Source of the DNA: Afifellaceae bacterium
GTDB lineage: Bacteria > Pseudomonadota > Alphaproteobacteria > Rhizobiales > Afifellaceae
Reading direction: 5' to 3'
DNA length: 64,000 nucleotides
Assembly: GCA_028281235.1 (NCBI GenBank)
Contig: JANQKG010000011.1
Location: 62,001-126,000 of the forward strand
This document shows, piece by piece, positions 9,171-18,668 of this stretch. The translations under genes were made by a program, and so were the position numbers. A model generated the notes under the pieces. That model saw only the letters and a list, made by a program, of their open reading frames with translations. It was not told where the DNA came from and did not search any database. Position 1 is the first letter of the stretch, and each line of letters opens with the position of its first letter.

Positions 9171-10684
9171 GCCGCCTGCTCCGCTGTCACGCCGGCCATC
9201 GCCAAGCCGACTTCGTTGACCGTCGCCTTGTCGCCGTCGAACTCCGCCACGATCCGACCGCGGAACATCACCAGGATGCGGTCGGAAAGCGACAGAATCT
9301 CATCGAGCTCCGTGGAGATGATCAGCACGCCCACACCGGAATCGCGCGCCTCCACGATGCGCTTGTGGATGTATTCAATGGAGCCGACATCGACGCCGCG
9401 CGTCGGCTGCGAGGCGACAAGCAGCTTGATGTCGCGCGACAATTCACGCGCAACGACCAGCTTCTGCTGATTGCCGCCGGAGAGATGATCGGCGTGATCG
9501 AAGATCGACGACGTGCGGACGTCGAACGCCGCAACATTGGCGGCCGTCTGCTGATAGACGTCAAGCCAGCGCAATGTCGGGCCGGACGAGAAGCGCTCGT
9601 CGTAATAGGAATTGAGCACCATGTTCTCGGCGATATTGAACTCGCCGATAATGCCGGAGCGCTGACGGTCCTCGGGGATATGCGCCATGCCGAGCTGATG
9701 CCGCCGGCGCGCGGAGGCCTGCGTCACGTCCTCGCCGAGGAACGACACGCGCCCGCGCAGCAGCGGCCTGAGCCCGGTCAGCGCCTCCACCAGCTCCGTC
9801 TGGCCGTTGCCCTGCACACCGGCAATGCCGACGATCTCGCCTGCGCGAACCTGGAGCGCGACGTCGTTGACGGCCATCTCCTCGCGCTCGTCGAGCACAT
9901 TGAGATCGCTGACGTCGAGAAGCACGTCGCCCGGCTGAACTGGTTCCTTCTCCACCTCAAAACGCACCTGCCGCCCCACCATCATCTCCGCCAGATCGGC
10001 ATCGGTCGCAGTCTTGGGGTCGCCTTCGCCAACGATCTGGCCGGCACGAAGAACGCTGATGCGGTCGGCGACCTCGCGCACTTCGTGCAGCTTGTGCGTG
10101 ATGAAGACCAGCGCCTTTCCCGCGTCGCGGAGCGAGCGCACGATGGCGAAGAACTCCGTCACCTCCTGCGGCGTCAACACCGCCGTCGGCTCGTCGAAGA
10201 TGAGCACGTAGGCGGAGCGGAAGAGCACCTTGATGATCTCCACCCGCTGCTGAATGCCGACGGGGATCTCCTCGATGATCGCGTCGGGGTCGACTTCAAG
10301 CCCGTATTCGGCGCTGATCTGGCGCACCTGCTCGCGCGCCTTCTCGATGTCCAGCCGGTCGAAGCGGCCGGTGGGCTCCACGCCGAGAACCACGTTCTCC
10401 GCCACGGTGAAGACGGGCACCAGCATGAAGTGCTGATGCACCATGCCAATGCCGGCGCGGATGGCGTCGCCGGCGCCGTCGAAGCGGGCCGGCGTCCCGT
10501 CGATCAGGATCTCGCCCTCATCGGCGCGGTAAAGGCCGCTCAAAATGTTCATCAAGGTGGTCTTGCCGGCGCCGTTTTCGCCAAGCAGCCCGAGAATCTC
10601 TCCGGCCCGGATCGTCAGATTGACGTTGGAATTGGCAACGACCTCGCCAAACCGCTTGGTGATGCCGCGTAGCTCGATGTCCAA
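9167..10684 (-). CDS. ABC transporter ATP-binding protein with two ATPase domains, NupO-like
   Basis: 505-residue tandem ATPase that energises the nucleoside importer. Domain 1 (about 1-235) has Walker A GENGAGKTT, a Q-loop VHQHF and Walker B VLIFDEPT; its signature region is the IPVGIQQRVEI form usual in this family. Domain 2 (about 250-500) has a degenerate Walker A (GVQGNGQTE) but a good signature LSGGNQQK, the expected asymmetry in sugar/nucleoside importers. Length is normal. It ends by overlapping the next permease start. Between it and the binding-protein gene upstream lies a 190-base gap filled by a mosaic palindrome. Confidence 0.93.
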   Translation of the reverse strand: MDIELRGITKRFGEVVANSNVNLTIRAGEILGLLGENGAGKTTLMNILSGLYRADEGEILIDGTPARFDGAGDAIRAGIGMVHQHFMLVPVFTVAENVVLGVEPTGRFDRLDIEKAREQVRQISAEYGLEVDPDAIIEEIPVGIQQRVEIIKVLFRSAYVLIFDEPTAVLTPQEVTEFFAIVRSLRDAGKALVFITHKLHEVREVADRISVLRAGQIVGEGDPKTATDADLAEMMVGRQVRFEVEKEPVQPGDVLLDVSDLNVLDEREEMAVNDVALQVRAGEIVGIAGVQGNGQTELVEALTGLRPLLRGRVSFLGEDVTQASARRRHQLGMAHIPEDRQRSGIIGEFNIAENMVLNSYYDERFSSGPTLRWLDVYQQTAANVAAFDVRTSSIFDHADHLSGGNQQKLVVARELSRDIKLLVASQPTRGVDVGSIEYIHKRIVEARDSGVGVLIISTELDEILSLSDRILVMFRGRIVAEFDGDKATVNEVGLAMAGVTAEQAA

Positions 10685-10724
10685 AGCCGGCCGCCCCGCC
10701 CTATTTGCCCCGCCTACTTGCTAT

Positions 10725-10851
10725 GAACGCCGCGCTGTAGAGCCTCCATTCTGATGGAATTCAGAATGGAGGCTCACTGTTTTTGATGAGCATGATCTTG
10801 TCCGAAAACCGGTTCCCACTTTTCGGGATCATGCTCTAGAGCGCGGCGTTC
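10725..10851. repeat. Mosaic palindromic element (127 bp): nested hairpins including a RIME-like unit
   Basis: Perfect 12-bp terminal inverted repeats (GAACGCCGCGCT at 10725-10736, its complement at 10840-10851) enclose two nested palindromes. The first (10738-10777) has the CCTCCATTCTGA core also seen at 56404 and 583. The second (10793-10838) is RIME-like with arms GAGCATGATC and GATCATGCTC around ACCGGTT. It lies between the binding-protein gene and the ATPase gene of one operon and will fold in the mRNA. Such elements can set differential expression of binding protein over the membrane parts; that role is inferred. Confidence 0.8.
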
Positions 10852-10874
10852 GCGTCTCGGTCTTTACGACTGGC

Positions 10875-11918
10875 TCAGCCCTTTACGGAGATTGAGCCGT
10901 CGATGATGCCCTTGCTGATGGCATCGAGTTCCGCCTTGAGCTCGGCGGAGACTTCCGAATCGAGATCGTGGAACGGCGCAAGGCCGACGCCGCCATTTTC
11001 CAGCGTTCCGACGATCACGCCGCCTTCCCAGGAATCGCCCATGGCCGACTCAATGGCCGCCACGACCGTGGCGTCCATCTTCTTCAACACCGACGTCAGA
11101 TAGACGTGCCGCCTCTCCGGATCGGTCCCAACCTGGTCGGCGTCGACACCGATGATCTTGAGCTGATCGGTGCCGAGTTCGTCGGCGAGTGCGGCGGAGC
11201 CGAGGCCGACCGGGCCGGCCACCGGCATGACGATATCGGCGCCCTCGTCATAGAGGTTCTGCGCAAAGGCGCGGCCGTCATCGAGTGAATCGAAATTGTT
11301 GGTGAAGAGGCCCTCGCGGGAATCCACGTCCCAGCCGAGCACCTGCACGCTCGCACCCTTCTGTGCGTTATAGTAATCAACACCGCGTACAAAACCGTCC
11401 ATGAAGATGGTCACCGGCGGGATGTTGATGCCGCCGAACGTACCGACGATGCCCGACTTGGAGACGCCGGCGGCAAGATAGCCGGCGAGGAAGGCGGCCT
11501 CGTCCGTCGCGAAGACCTGCCCGAGAATGTTGGGCGCGGGCGGGTCGTAGGCGAAGTCGACGATGGAGAACTTCTGGTCCGGATTGGCGTCGGCCGCCAC
11601 CTTCGTGGCGTCGCCTAGCAGGAAGCCGACCGTCAGGATCAGGTCGCAGCCTTCAGAGATGAAGGAATTGATGTTCGGCTCGTAATCGGTTTCCGCGCTC
11701 GATTCCAGAAGCTTCCCTTCAACGCCGAGCGAAGCCTGCGCGTCTTGCACGCCCTTCCAGGCCGTCTGGTTGAAGCCCTTGTCGTCGACACCGCCGGTGT
11801 CGGTCACTTGGCAAGCCGAAAATGCGGCGGCTTGCGAGGACATGACACCGAACATGATCGCTGTAGCGAGACCGGCAAGCGAGGCCGTGATAGCTCGTGG
11901 TTTCAAGTCTTCCTCCAT
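10875..11918 (-). CDS. BMP-family nucleoside ABC transporter substrate-binding protein
   Basis: 347-residue periplasmic binding protein of the basic-membrane-protein (BMP/PnrA) family, which binds purine or pyrimidine nucleosides. The signal peptide covers about residues 1-33 (hydrophobic LAGLATAIMFGVMSSQAAA). The mature N-terminus shows the family hallmark TGGVDDKGFNQTAW, and further on GCDLILTVGF and FLAGYLAAG match BMP blocks. There is no clear lipobox; the nearest Cys is preceded by FSA. The start at 11918 was chosen because it directly precedes the signal peptide with a GGAG-type site. It is the first gene of the importer operon and is divergent from the salvage genes. Confidence 0.92.
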   Translation of the reverse strand: MEEDLKPRAITASLAGLATAIMFGVMSSQAAAFSACQVTDTGGVDDKGFNQTAWKGVQDAQASLGVEGKLLESSAETDYEPNINSFISEGCDLILTVGFLLGDATKVAADANPDQKFSIVDFAYDPPAPNILGQVFATDEAAFLAGYLAAGVSKSGIVGTFGGINIPPVTIFMDGFVRGVDYYNAQKGASVQVLGWDVDSREGLFTNNFDSLDDGRAFAQNLYDEGADIVMPVAGPVGLGSAALADELGTDQLKIIGVDADQVGTDPERRHVYLTSVLKKMDATVVAAIESAMGDSWEGGVIVGTLENGGVGLAPFHDLDSEVSAELKAELDAISKGIIDGSISVKG

Positions 11919-12090
11919 TGGCAATGACACTGCCCCTTTGTGCGCGTGCCGCTGAAAAGGGCGGCGGCATGCTGGACAAAGGCTGGCGGCGAGCTTCGCA
12001 TTTTCGTAACAGATCGCCAAGGCTCTTTGGCCGGGCGGGCCGTCTGTGGCACGCCCGATTTCCCGCCAGATGGGCCGGACAGGAGGCCAA

Positions 12091-12669
12091 ATGCGACAAC
12101 GCGTTACGGGTTCGCCTCGCTGGTTGAATGGCGTGCTGCTGGCCGCCGCAGCCACGGCCCTCCTGGCGCTTGCCGCGTGCAGCACCACCGGCGGGGGCGC
12201 CCCGCCAAAGGAAGTGCGGAAGGTGACGCCGATCGCCGTCGATGCCGGCCGTGCCGCTCGGATGATCAGCGCTTACCGGGCTGAGCATGGCCTCAGCGCC
12301 GTGCGCGTCGACCCCCGGCTGATGAAGGTCGCCACCGACTATGCGCGCGTGATGGGCGAGCGCGACACGATCAAGCACGGCCTCGGCCGCTCGCTGCCAC
12401 GCCGCACGGAAGCCGCCGGCTATGATTGGGGCTACGTTTCGGAGAATCTCGCAGCAAGCTTCGATAGCGTTGAAGACGCGATGCGCGGCTGGAAGGCGTC
12501 AAAGCGGCACAATAAGAACCTGCTTAATCCCTATTCCACCGACATCGGCATTGCGGCCGTGTCGACCCCGCCGGGCTCCGCCCACCGCAATTACTGGGCG
12601 CTGGTCTTGGGTCTCGTCCAGCCTGAGAACCTCATCGCCCGTACAGCCGACGGGAGTGCGATACGATGA
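12091..12669 (+). CDS. CAP/SCP-domain lipoprotein
   Basis: 192-residue predicted lipoprotein. The N-terminus is hydrophobic and ends with LALAAC, a good lipobox, so it should be anchored in the membrane facing the periplasm. The rest is a CAP (SCP/PR1-like) domain, with the NAYRAEHGL-like helix (here ISAYRAEHGLSAV), AxDYARVM and the SENLAAS segment. The molecular role of bacterial CAP proteins is mostly unknown. The start is ATG at 12091 with AGGAGG at 12081-12086. Its stop overlaps the start of cytidine deaminase (ATGA), so an envelope lipoprotein is coupled to a cytoplasmic salvage enzyme. Confidence 0.87.
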   Translation: MRQRVTGSPRWLNGVLLAAAATALLALAACSTTGGGAPPKEVRKVTPIAVDAGRAARMISAYRAEHGLSAVRVDPRLMKVATDYARVMGERDTIKHGLGRSLPRRTEAAGYDWGYVSENLAASFDSVEDAMRGWKASKRHNKNLLNPYSTDIGIAAVSTPPGSAHRNYWALVLGLVQPENLIARTADGSAIR

Positions 12670-13064
12670 ATTCAAGCGAGCTCTTTGATGCAGCGAAGGA
12701 GGCGATGCGCCACGCCTATGCGCCTTATTCGCAGTTTCCCGTTGGCGCGGCACTTATCACCGACACCGGCAAGCTTTTCAGCGGATGCAACATCGAAAAC
12801 GCCAGCTACCCGGAGGGCTGGTGCGCGGAAACCACAGCGCTTGCGCACATGGTCATGGCCGGCGAAAGCAAAATCGCAGCCGTGGCCGTGGTCGCGGAGA
12901 AGATGGCGTTGATCACGCCCTGCGGCGGTTGCCGGCAGCGGCTGAAGGAGTTCGGCGCGCCCGACACATTAGTGCATCTCTGCGACGAAAACGGCGTGGT
13001 GGAGACCGTCACGCTCGGCGATCTGCTGCCGAAGGGTTTTGCATTTCCCGGTGACAAGGGATGA
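12666..13064 (+). CDS. cdd: Cytidine deaminase
   Basis: 132-residue tetrameric-type cytidine deaminase that converts cytidine and deoxycytidine to uridine and deoxyuridine. The zinc/catalytic motifs are CAETTA (Cys ligand and catalytic Glu) and PCGGCRQ (two Cys ligands); the three-Cys zinc site is that of the short tetrameric form. The substrate loop FSGCNIENASYPEG is intact. It overlaps the CAP lipoprotein gene upstream and the phosphorylase gene downstream by 4 bases each, inside the nucleoside salvage operon. Confidence 0.95.
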   Translation: MNSSELFDAAKEAMRHAYAPYSQFPVGAALITDTGKLFSGCNIENASYPEGWCAETTALAHMVMAGESKIAAVAVVAEKMALITPCGGCRQRLKEFGAPDTLVHLCDENGVVETVTLGDLLPKGFAFPGDKG

Positions 13065-13891
13065 GCGGAGGCGCTGCCACCCCAGCGGCGCAAGCGAACG
13101 CGGCGCTGATCCGCTCTCGCGCGGAGCTTTCGCCGCGGATCGGCCTCGTCCTCGGCTCCGGCCTTGGCAGCTTCATTGACGCGATTGGCGATGCGGTGAC
13201 GATCCCCTACGACGCGTTTGACGGCTTCCCCGCGCCATCGGTGTCCGGCCATGCCGGTTCGCTCGTCATCGGCCACATTGAGGGCGCCCCCATTGCCGTG
13301 ATGGCGGGCCGTGCGCATTACTACGAGCACGGACGCGCCGACGTGATGCGGCCGGCACTGGAGACGCTGCATGCCCTCGGCGTCGGCGACCTGATCGTGA
13401 CCAACGCGGCCGGCGGATTGCGCGATGATAATCCGCCCGGCTCCGTGATGCTGATCACCGACCACATCAATCTCGGCGTCCACAATCCGCTGATCGGCGA
13501 GGCAAGCGACGCGCGGTTCGTGGGCATGACTCAGGCTTACGATGCCGCGTTGCGGGAAGCGGCGCTGACGGCCGCCGATTCAGAAGGCATCGCGCTGCAC
13601 CAGGGCGTCTATATGTGGTTCTCCGGGCCAAGCTTCGAAACGCCGGCGGAGATCCGCGCCGCGCGTGTCCTCGGCGCCGACGCCGTCGGCATGTCCACCG
13701 TGCCGGAGGTTGTCCTGGCACGCTTTCTGGACCTCAGAGTGCTCGCCTTTTCCGTCATCACCAATTATGCCGCTGGCATGACTGGCGCAGAATTGTCGCA
13801 TCAGGAGACGAAGGACGTGGCGCCGCGCGGCGGCGAGAAGCTGATGCGGCTCTTGACGCGCATGCTGGCGGCCTGGCCGGAGCGTAAGTGA
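13061..13891 (+). CDS. Purine-nucleoside phosphorylase
   Basis: 276-residue trimeric-type purine nucleoside phosphorylase (PunA/XapA class), cleaving purine nucleosides with phosphate to base and ribose 1-phosphate. Visible are the phosphate-binding [17 protein letters not shown] (contains the active-site His), TNAAGG, and the purine-loop region [10 protein letters not shown] with VITNYAAGM. Coupled to cdd upstream by an ATGA overlap; its TGA stop shares a base with the deoA ATG. The ribose 1-phosphate it makes feeds the phosphopentomutase encoded downstream. Confidence 0.94.
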   Translation: MSGGAATPAAQANAALIRSRAELSPRIGLVLGSGLGSFIDAIGDAVTIPYDAFDGFPAPSVSGHAGSLVIGHIEGAPIAVMAGRAHYYEHGRADVMRPALETLHALGVGDLIVTNAAGGLRDDNPPGSVMLITDHINLGVHNPLIGEASDARFVGMTQAYDAALREAALTAADSEGIALHQGVYMWFSGPSFETPAEIRAARVLGADAVGMSTVPEVVLARFLDLRVLAFSVITNYAAGMTGAELSHQETKDVAPRGGEKLMRLLTRMLAAWPERK

Positions 13892-15231
13892 TGCAGGTTC
13901 TTCCCCAGGAGATCATCCGCAAGAAGCGCGACGGCGCTTCACTCACGCGCGAGGAGATCGCCTTCCTTATCAGCGGCCTGACGGAAGGCTCAGTCTCCGA
14001 AGGGCAAGTTGCGGCCTTCGCCATGGCGGTGTTCTTCCGTGGCATGGACATGGAGGAGCGCGTCGGCCTGACGCTGGCCATGCGCGATTCCGGCGACGTC
14101 CTCGATTGGCCTGACGCCACCGGCCCGGTGCTCGACAAGCACTCCACCGGCGGCGTCGGCGACAATGTCTCGCTCATGCTTGCCCCGATCATCGCCGCAT
14201 GCGGTGCAATCGTGCCGATGATCTCCGGCCGCGGGCTCGGACACGGCGGCGGCACGCTCGACAAGCTTGATTCCATTCCCGGCTATCAGAGCCAGCCCGG
14301 TGAAACGCTTCTGCGCGCGGCTATCGCCGAGGCGGGCTGCGCCATCATCGGCCAGACCGATGACCTGGCGCCTGCCGACAGGCGCCTCTACGCCATTCGC
14401 GATGTCACCGCGACGGTGGAATCGGTAGCGCTGATCACCGGGTCCATCCTCTCAAAGAAGCTCGCCGCCGGGCTGCAGGGCCTCGTGCTCGATGTGAAGA
14501 CCGGCACCGGCGCCTTTATGACGGAATATGAGGCGGCGAAGGAGCTTGCGGAGAGCCTGGTGGCTGTCGCCAATGGCGCCGGGCTGAAGACCAGCGCGCT
14601 GATCACCGACATGAACGAGCCGCTTGCCTCCGCCGCCGGCAACGCGGTGGAGGTCATGAACGCCGTCGCCTATCTCACCGGCGAGCATCGCGACCCGCGT
14701 CTCGACGGCGTCGTGCATGCGCTTGCCGCCGAGATGCTGCTGCTCGGCAATGTCGTGGACGGCGTCGACGAAGCGGATGCGCTGATTGAGCGTGTTCTCC
14801 ATGATGGCCGGGCCGCGGAGCATTTCCAGGCCATGGTCAGCGCGCTCGGCGGCCCGGCTGATTTCGTTGAGCATCCGAGCGCCTATCTGCCACATGCGCC
14901 GGTCACCGAAGCCGTGATGCCCGACGAAGCGGGCACGGTCGCGGCCATCGACACGCGCGCTCTCGGGCTGGCTGTGGTGGCGCTCGGCGGCGGCCGCACG
15001 CGGGCGGAGGACGCCATCGATCATTCCGTGGGGCTCACCCAGCTTGCCGGCATCGGCGACGCCGTGGGGCCTGAGCGTCCGCTGTGCCTTGTGCACGCCC
15101 GCGACCACGATGCCGCTTCGGCTGCCGCCGGCACAATACGCGCCGCCTACCGGCTTGGCGAGCCGCCGCCCGATCGCCGGTTCGTCTACGAGCGGGTGGG
15201 CGGGGAGCCCCCCGAAACGGCGCAAGACTGA
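13891..15231 (+). CDS. deoA: Thymidine phosphorylase
   Basis: 446-residue pyrimidine nucleoside phosphorylase that releases thymine/uracil and deoxyribose 1-phosphate. The N-terminal EIIRKKRDG, the phosphate-binding [10 protein letters not shown] and [14 protein letters not shown] blocks and KTGTGAF are all intact. ATG at 13891 is preferred over GTG at 13888 because it overlaps the upstream TGA by one base. The C-terminus ends in the first copy of a 16-base tandem duplication (15215-15246), leaving the protein unaffected. Confidence 0.95.
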   Translation: MQVLPQEIIRKKRDGASLTREEIAFLISGLTEGSVSEGQVAAFAMAVFFRGMDMEERVGLTLAMRDSGDVLDWPDATGPVLDKHSTGGVGDNVSLMLAPIIAACGAIVPMISGRGLGHGGGTLDKLDSIPGYQSQPGETLLRAAIAEAGCAIIGQTDDLAPADRRLYAIRDVTATVESVALITGSILSKKLAAGLQGLVLDVKTGTGAFMTEYEAAKELAESLVAVANGAGLKTSALITDMNEPLASAAGNAVEVMNAVAYLTGEHRDPRLDGVVHALAAEMLLLGNVVDGVDEADALIERVLHDGRAAEHFQAMVSALGGPADFVEHPSAYLPHAPVTEAVMPDEAGTVAAIDTRALGLAVVALGGGRTRAEDAIDHSVGLTQLAGIGDAVGPERPLCLVHARDHDAASAAAGTIRAAYRLGEPPPDRRFVYERVGGEPPETAQD

Positions 15232-15246
15232 AACGGCGCAAGACTG
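15215..15246 (+). repeat. 16-bp perfect tandem duplication at the deoA/deoB junction
   Basis: The unit AAACGGCGCAAGACTG occurs twice back to back. The first copy carries the last codons and stop of deoA; the second lies in the spacer before deoB. It looks like a recent slippage event. Either copy alone would keep the deoA stop, so the effect is limited to spacing between the two genes. Confidence 0.9.
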
Positions 15247-15248
15247 AC

Positions 15249-16469
15249 ATGGCGCGCGCGATACTTCTGGTCATGGATTCCGTCGGCATCGGCGGGGCGG
15301 CCGACGCGGCGGCGTTCGGCGATGAGGGCGCCGATACGCTCGGCCACATCGCCGCGTCCTGCGCCGCAGGCGCCGCCGACCAGGCGGGCCTCCGCACCGG
15401 CCCGCTCGCCATCCCCAACATGAACCGGCTCGGCATCGGCCGCGCCGCGGAGGCGTCGGTGGGAACGCATCCCGCCGGCATGGAGCGCGTCGAAAGCCCT
15501 GAGGCGATCTGGGCCTATGCCAGCGAGGTCTCCAAGGGCAAGGACACGCAATCCGGCCATTGGGAGATCGCCGGCTTGCCGGTGCCATTTCAATGGGGCT
15601 ACTTCCCCGAGACGATCCCGGCCTTCCCGGCCGAACTGACCGACGCGCTGATTGAAGAAGCCGAGCTGCCTGGCATCCTCGGCAACAAGCATGCTTCGGG
15701 CACGGACATCCTCGACGAGCTTGGCGAGGAGCACATCAGAACCGGTAAGCCGATCTGCTACACCTCGCAGGATTCCGTCTTCCAGATCTGCGCACACGAG
15801 GAGCGTTTCGGCCTGGAGCGGCTCTACGCGGTGTGCACGATCGCCCGCCGGCTCTGCGACCGCCTGAGGATCGGGCGCGTTATTGCGCGTCCCTTCATCG
15901 GCGAGGCGCGTGACACCTTTCAGCGCACCGGCAACCGCAAGGATTTTTCCGTTCCCCCACCCGGCGAGACGCTGCTCGATGCTGCCGTCGCGGCAAAGCG
16001 AGACGTCTGGGGCGTCGGCAAGATTTCCGACATCTTCACCGGACGCGGCGTGACCCAGGTCCTGAAGGCGCCCGATAACGAGACGCAGTTCAACGCCACG
16101 CTGGAAGCCATGCGGCGTGCCAAGGACGGTGATCTCGTCTTCACCAACTTCATCGATTTCGACCAGATCTTTGGGCACCGCCGCGACGTCGCCGGCTATG
16201 CCGATTGCCTGGAGAAATTCGACAGCCGCCTGCCGGAGCTGATCGCCGCGTTAAGGCCCGGCGATCTGGTTATTCTCACTGCCGACCACGGCAACGATCC
16301 GACCTTCAAGGGCACCGACCATACGCGCGAGAACGTGCCGGTGCTCGCCTTCGGCCCGAAGATTGAGGGTCGCAATGCCGGGCACCTCCTGACTTATGCC
16401 GATATCGCGCAGACCATCACCGGCCATCTGGCGTTGCCGCCCATGCGCATCGGCGCCAGCATGATGTGA
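15249..16469 (+). CDS. deoB: Phosphopentomutase
   Basis: 406-residue metal-dependent mutase of the alkaline-phosphatase superfamily, interconverting (deoxy)ribose 1-phosphate and 5-phosphate and thus linking nucleoside cleavage to central metabolism. Motifs: N-terminal VMDSVGIGG (first metal aspartate), DTLGHIA, SGKDT-like block [11 protein letters not shown] (contains the phosphorylated Thr), and C-terminal [18 protein letters not shown] with metal ligands. ATG at 15249 is chosen at the natural N-terminus; the longer frame runs inside deoA. Second-last gene of the salvage group. Confidence 0.95.
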   Translation: MARAILLVMDSVGIGGAADAAAFGDEGADTLGHIAASCAAGAADQAGLRTGPLAIPNMNRLGIGRAAEASVGTHPAGMERVESPEAIWAYASEVSKGKDTQSGHWEIAGLPVPFQWGYFPETIPAFPAELTDALIEEAELPGILGNKHASGTDILDELGEEHIRTGKPICYTSQDSVFQICAHEERFGLERLYAVCTIARRLCDRLRIGRVIARPFIGEARDTFQRTGNRKDFSVPPPGETLLDAAVAAKRDVWGVGKISDIFTGRGVTQVLKAPDNETQFNATLEAMRRAKDGDLVFTNFIDFDQIFGHRRDVAGYADCLEKFDSRLPELIAALRPGDLVILTADHGNDPTFKGTDHTRENVPVLAFGPKIEGRNAGHLLTYADIAQTITGHLALPPMRIGASMM

Positions 16470-16491
16470 GGGATGAAGCGGAGTGAGGCTG

Positions 16492-16632
16492 AAGCCCTCT
16501 CCCCTTGTGGGAGAGGGTGGCCCTTCGCGTTAGCGAAGGGTCGGGAGAGGGGGCATCAGTCCATCCGGGAAAACCCCTCATCCGCCCTTCGGCGGAGCCG
16601 AAGGGCACCTTCTCCCACAAGGGGAGAAGGCT
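16492..16632. repeat. Dispersed palindromic repeat, CCTCTCCCC family
   Basis: Imperfect inverted repeat of about 140 bp between deoB and upp. The outer arms are CTCTCCCCTTGTGGGAGA and TCTCCCACAAGGGGAGA; inside are further small hairpins (CCTTCGCG...CGAAGG and GCCCTTCGGC...GCCGAAGGGC). It is related in its arms to the element inside tlyA (18789-18937). It may reduce read-through from deoB into upp. Confidence 0.85.
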
Positions 16633-16699
16633 GGTGCCGTTCCTCGGCTCGTTGCCATTTCTCCGCGGCCATGTATGAACCTCCGCGAGGAGGGCGGCC

Positions 16700-17341
16700 A
16701 TGTCACAGAAATACGAAGGCGTCACCGTCGTCGACCACCCGCTGGTCGAGCACAAGCTGACGATCATGCGCAACAAGGAGACCTCGACGCGCGGTTTCCG
16801 CCAGCTGCTGCGCGAAATCGCCGGTCTCCTGACCTACGAGGCGACGCGCGACCTGCCGCTTGAAGAGCTTCAGATCGAGACACCGCTGACGGCGATGACC
16901 GGCCGCAAGATCGCCGGCAAGAAGCTCGTCTACGCCTCCATCCTGCGCGCCGGCAACGGCCTACTTGAGGGCATGCTCGATCTGGTGCCCTCAGCCCGCG
17001 TCGCCCATATCGGGCTCTATCGTGATCCGGAGACGCTGGAGCCGGTGGAATACTACTTCAAGGCGCCGGACGATCTGTCGGAGCGCACGGTGATCTGCGT
17101 CGACCCGATGCTCGCCACCGCCAATTCCGCCGTCGCCGCAGTGGAGAAGCTGAAGGGCCGCGGCGCCAAGGACATCCGCTTCGTCTGTCTGCTCGCCGCA
17201 CCGGAGGGGATTGAGCGCTTCCGCGCCGCCCACCCCGATGTGCCCGTCTTCACCGCCGCCATCGACAGCCACCTCAACGACCACGGCTACATCGTGCCGG
17301 GCCTCGGCGATGCCGGCGACCGGATGTACGGCACGAAGTAG
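16700..17341 (+). CDS. upp: Uracil phosphoribosyltransferase
   Basis: 213-residue enzyme that converts uracil and PRPP to UMP. The N-terminal [18 protein letters not shown] block is diagnostic; TPLTAMTGR and [13 protein letters not shown] follow; the PRPP loop is [11 protein letters not shown]; and the C-terminal uracil site has [24 protein letters not shown]. An AGGAGG-type site (GAGGAGGG) precedes the ATG. It closes the pathway begun by deaminase and phosphorylase, but a repeat separates it from deoB. Confidence 0.95.
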   Translation: MSQKYEGVTVVDHPLVEHKLTIMRNKETSTRGFRQLLREIAGLLTYEATRDLPLEELQIETPLTAMTGRKIAGKKLVYASILRAGNGLLEGMLDLVPSARVAHIGLYRDPETLEPVEYYFKAPDDLSERTVICVDPMLATANSAVAAVEKLKGRGAKDIRFVCLLAAPEGIERFRAAHPDVPVFTAAIDSHLNDHGYIVPGLGDAGDRMYGTK

Positions 17342-17380
17342 GGCGGCAGATGTAATCGCGAGGCCAAGAGCCATTCCACC

Positions 17381-17482
17381 GTCGTCATGCCCGGACTTGA
17401 TCCGGGCATCCATTCCTGAGCGGCTCTGTTAGGCGAAGCGCAAGCCGCATGGATTGCCGGGTCAAGCCCGGCAATGATGACA
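17381..17482. repeat. Dispersed palindromic repeat, GTCGTCATGCCCGG family
   Basis: Inverted repeat about 100 bp long: GTCATGCCCGGACTTGATCC with its GGATCAAGTCCGG-like internal fold, then a second half ATTGCCGGGTCAAGCCCGGC ending in ATGATGAC. A second copy is at 28584-28685. It sits between the convergent upp and methyltransferase genes, where it could act as a bidirectional terminator. Confidence 0.85.
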
Positions 17483-17494
17483 AGGTGGGTGGCG

Positions 17495-18568
17495 CTATCT
17501 CGTTCGCCTCAGCGTCAGCACCTTGGAGAAGAACGCGTTTGTGCGTCCTTCTATCGCGAAGCCGAACTCGGCGAACATCCCTTCAAGGTCGTCGGCGAGG
17601 TAGTCCTCGAAATAGGGCTCGTGGAACAGCGCGGGGAAGAGCTCCAGCAGTCCGTCATAGTCCGGCTCGTCGCCGGTCTGCAGCGAATCGACGAAGACGA
17701 GAAGCCCGCCCGGCTTGATGACGCGCGCCAGCTCCCGCGCCACGGCGCGGCGCACATCCGGCGGCAGTTCGTGAAAGAGATAGATGCACGTGGCGATGTC
17801 GAGGCCGTCATCGGCGAGCGGCAGAGCCTCCGCCTTGGCAACGAGCGGGCGCACGTTGGGGCGGCTGCCGAGCCGGTGCCGGGCCTCCGCCATATAGGCT
17901 TCCGAAAGGTCGACGGCGAGCGCCGGCAGGCGCGGAAAAGCCTGCCGCACTTGTCTCAGAAACGAGCCGGTTCCGCAGGCGATGTCGGCAAAGGTCATGC
18001 GCCGCTGGTCGCGACCTCTGAGCGCCTCCGCAATCGGCACCAGCGCTTGGCGTCGCATGGCGTTGGCGGACCCGGAAAACAGCACTTCCACCTGCATGTC
18101 GTAGAGGCGCGCGGAGTCCTCCGTCATCCAGCCGCCCGACTGGAAGTGAAAGTTCTGCATGTAATAGTCCGGCCGCTTCGCCGTTGCAGCATCGTCCGCC
18201 ACTTCGCGGCCAACCTTATGCTGCCGCCGGCGCACGACCTCCGGCACGTCGCGGAAGAAGGCGCGGCTTCGCGCAAGCACGCCCGGCAGCGCGCCGTCCT
18301 CGCGCTCCGGCATGGGGTAATAGCCGGCCTCGGCATTGGCGAGGTCGCGGCCGAGAAGCACAGCGACGTCGGCGAGAAGCCGCCGTGTGTTGGGGACGGG
18401 CCGCGAGGGCTTCTTGATGACCCGCTTCGGCGCGTCGGAACGCGCCTCAATCCGCCGCACCATGCGACGCATCAAGGCGCCATGCCCGACATACCACGCG
18501 ACGCGGCCGCCCTGGCGCACGGCAAAGCCGACGCGATTGCTCCAGCGTTCAAGCGATGTTTCAGGCAT
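17495..18568 (-). CDS. Class I SAM-dependent methyltransferase, UbiE-like domain
   Basis: 357-residue protein. The N-terminal about 150 residues are a family-specific segment (RxxADVAVLLGRDLANAEAGYYP and YYMQNFHFQSGGW). The C-terminal part is a class I methyltransferase domain with motif I FADIACGTGSF, motif II AVDLSEAYM, and CIYLFHELPPDVRR as post-I region. The substrate is unknown; a quinone or lipid target is only a guess. The ATG at 18568 starts the conserved text; the open frame upstream runs through the intergenic region. Gene lies downstream of tlyA in the same direction with a 100-base gap. Confidence 0.82.
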   Translation of the reverse strand: MPETSLERWSNRVGFAVRQGGRVAWYVGHGALMRRMVRRIEARSDAPKRVIKKPSRPVPNTRRLLADVAVLLGRDLANAEAGYYPMPEREDGALPGVLARSRAFFRDVPEVVRRRQHKVGREVADDAATAKRPDYYMQNFHFQSGGWMTEDSARLYDMQVEVLFSGSANAMRRQALVPIAEALRGRDQRRMTFADIACGTGSFLRQVRQAFPRLPALAVDLSEAYMAEARHRLGSRPNVRPLVAKAEALPLADDGLDIATCIYLFHELPPDVRRAVARELARVIKPGGLLVFVDSLQTGDEPDYDGLLELFPALFHEPYFEDYLADDLEGMFAEFGFAIEGRTNAFFSKVLTLRRTR

Positions 18569-18668
18569 ATGGTCGCGGCCTTCTGCCAATGAAGATTGTA
18601 GCGTCGCAACAGTGTCGGGATGCTGACAAGACTTCTCGTCGCGTTCAATGCCCCAATCGGCCACATGA

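Noticed and set aside
9365-10672. 435-codon open frame on the plus strand
   Set aside because: Antisense to the two-domain ATPase; no protein features.
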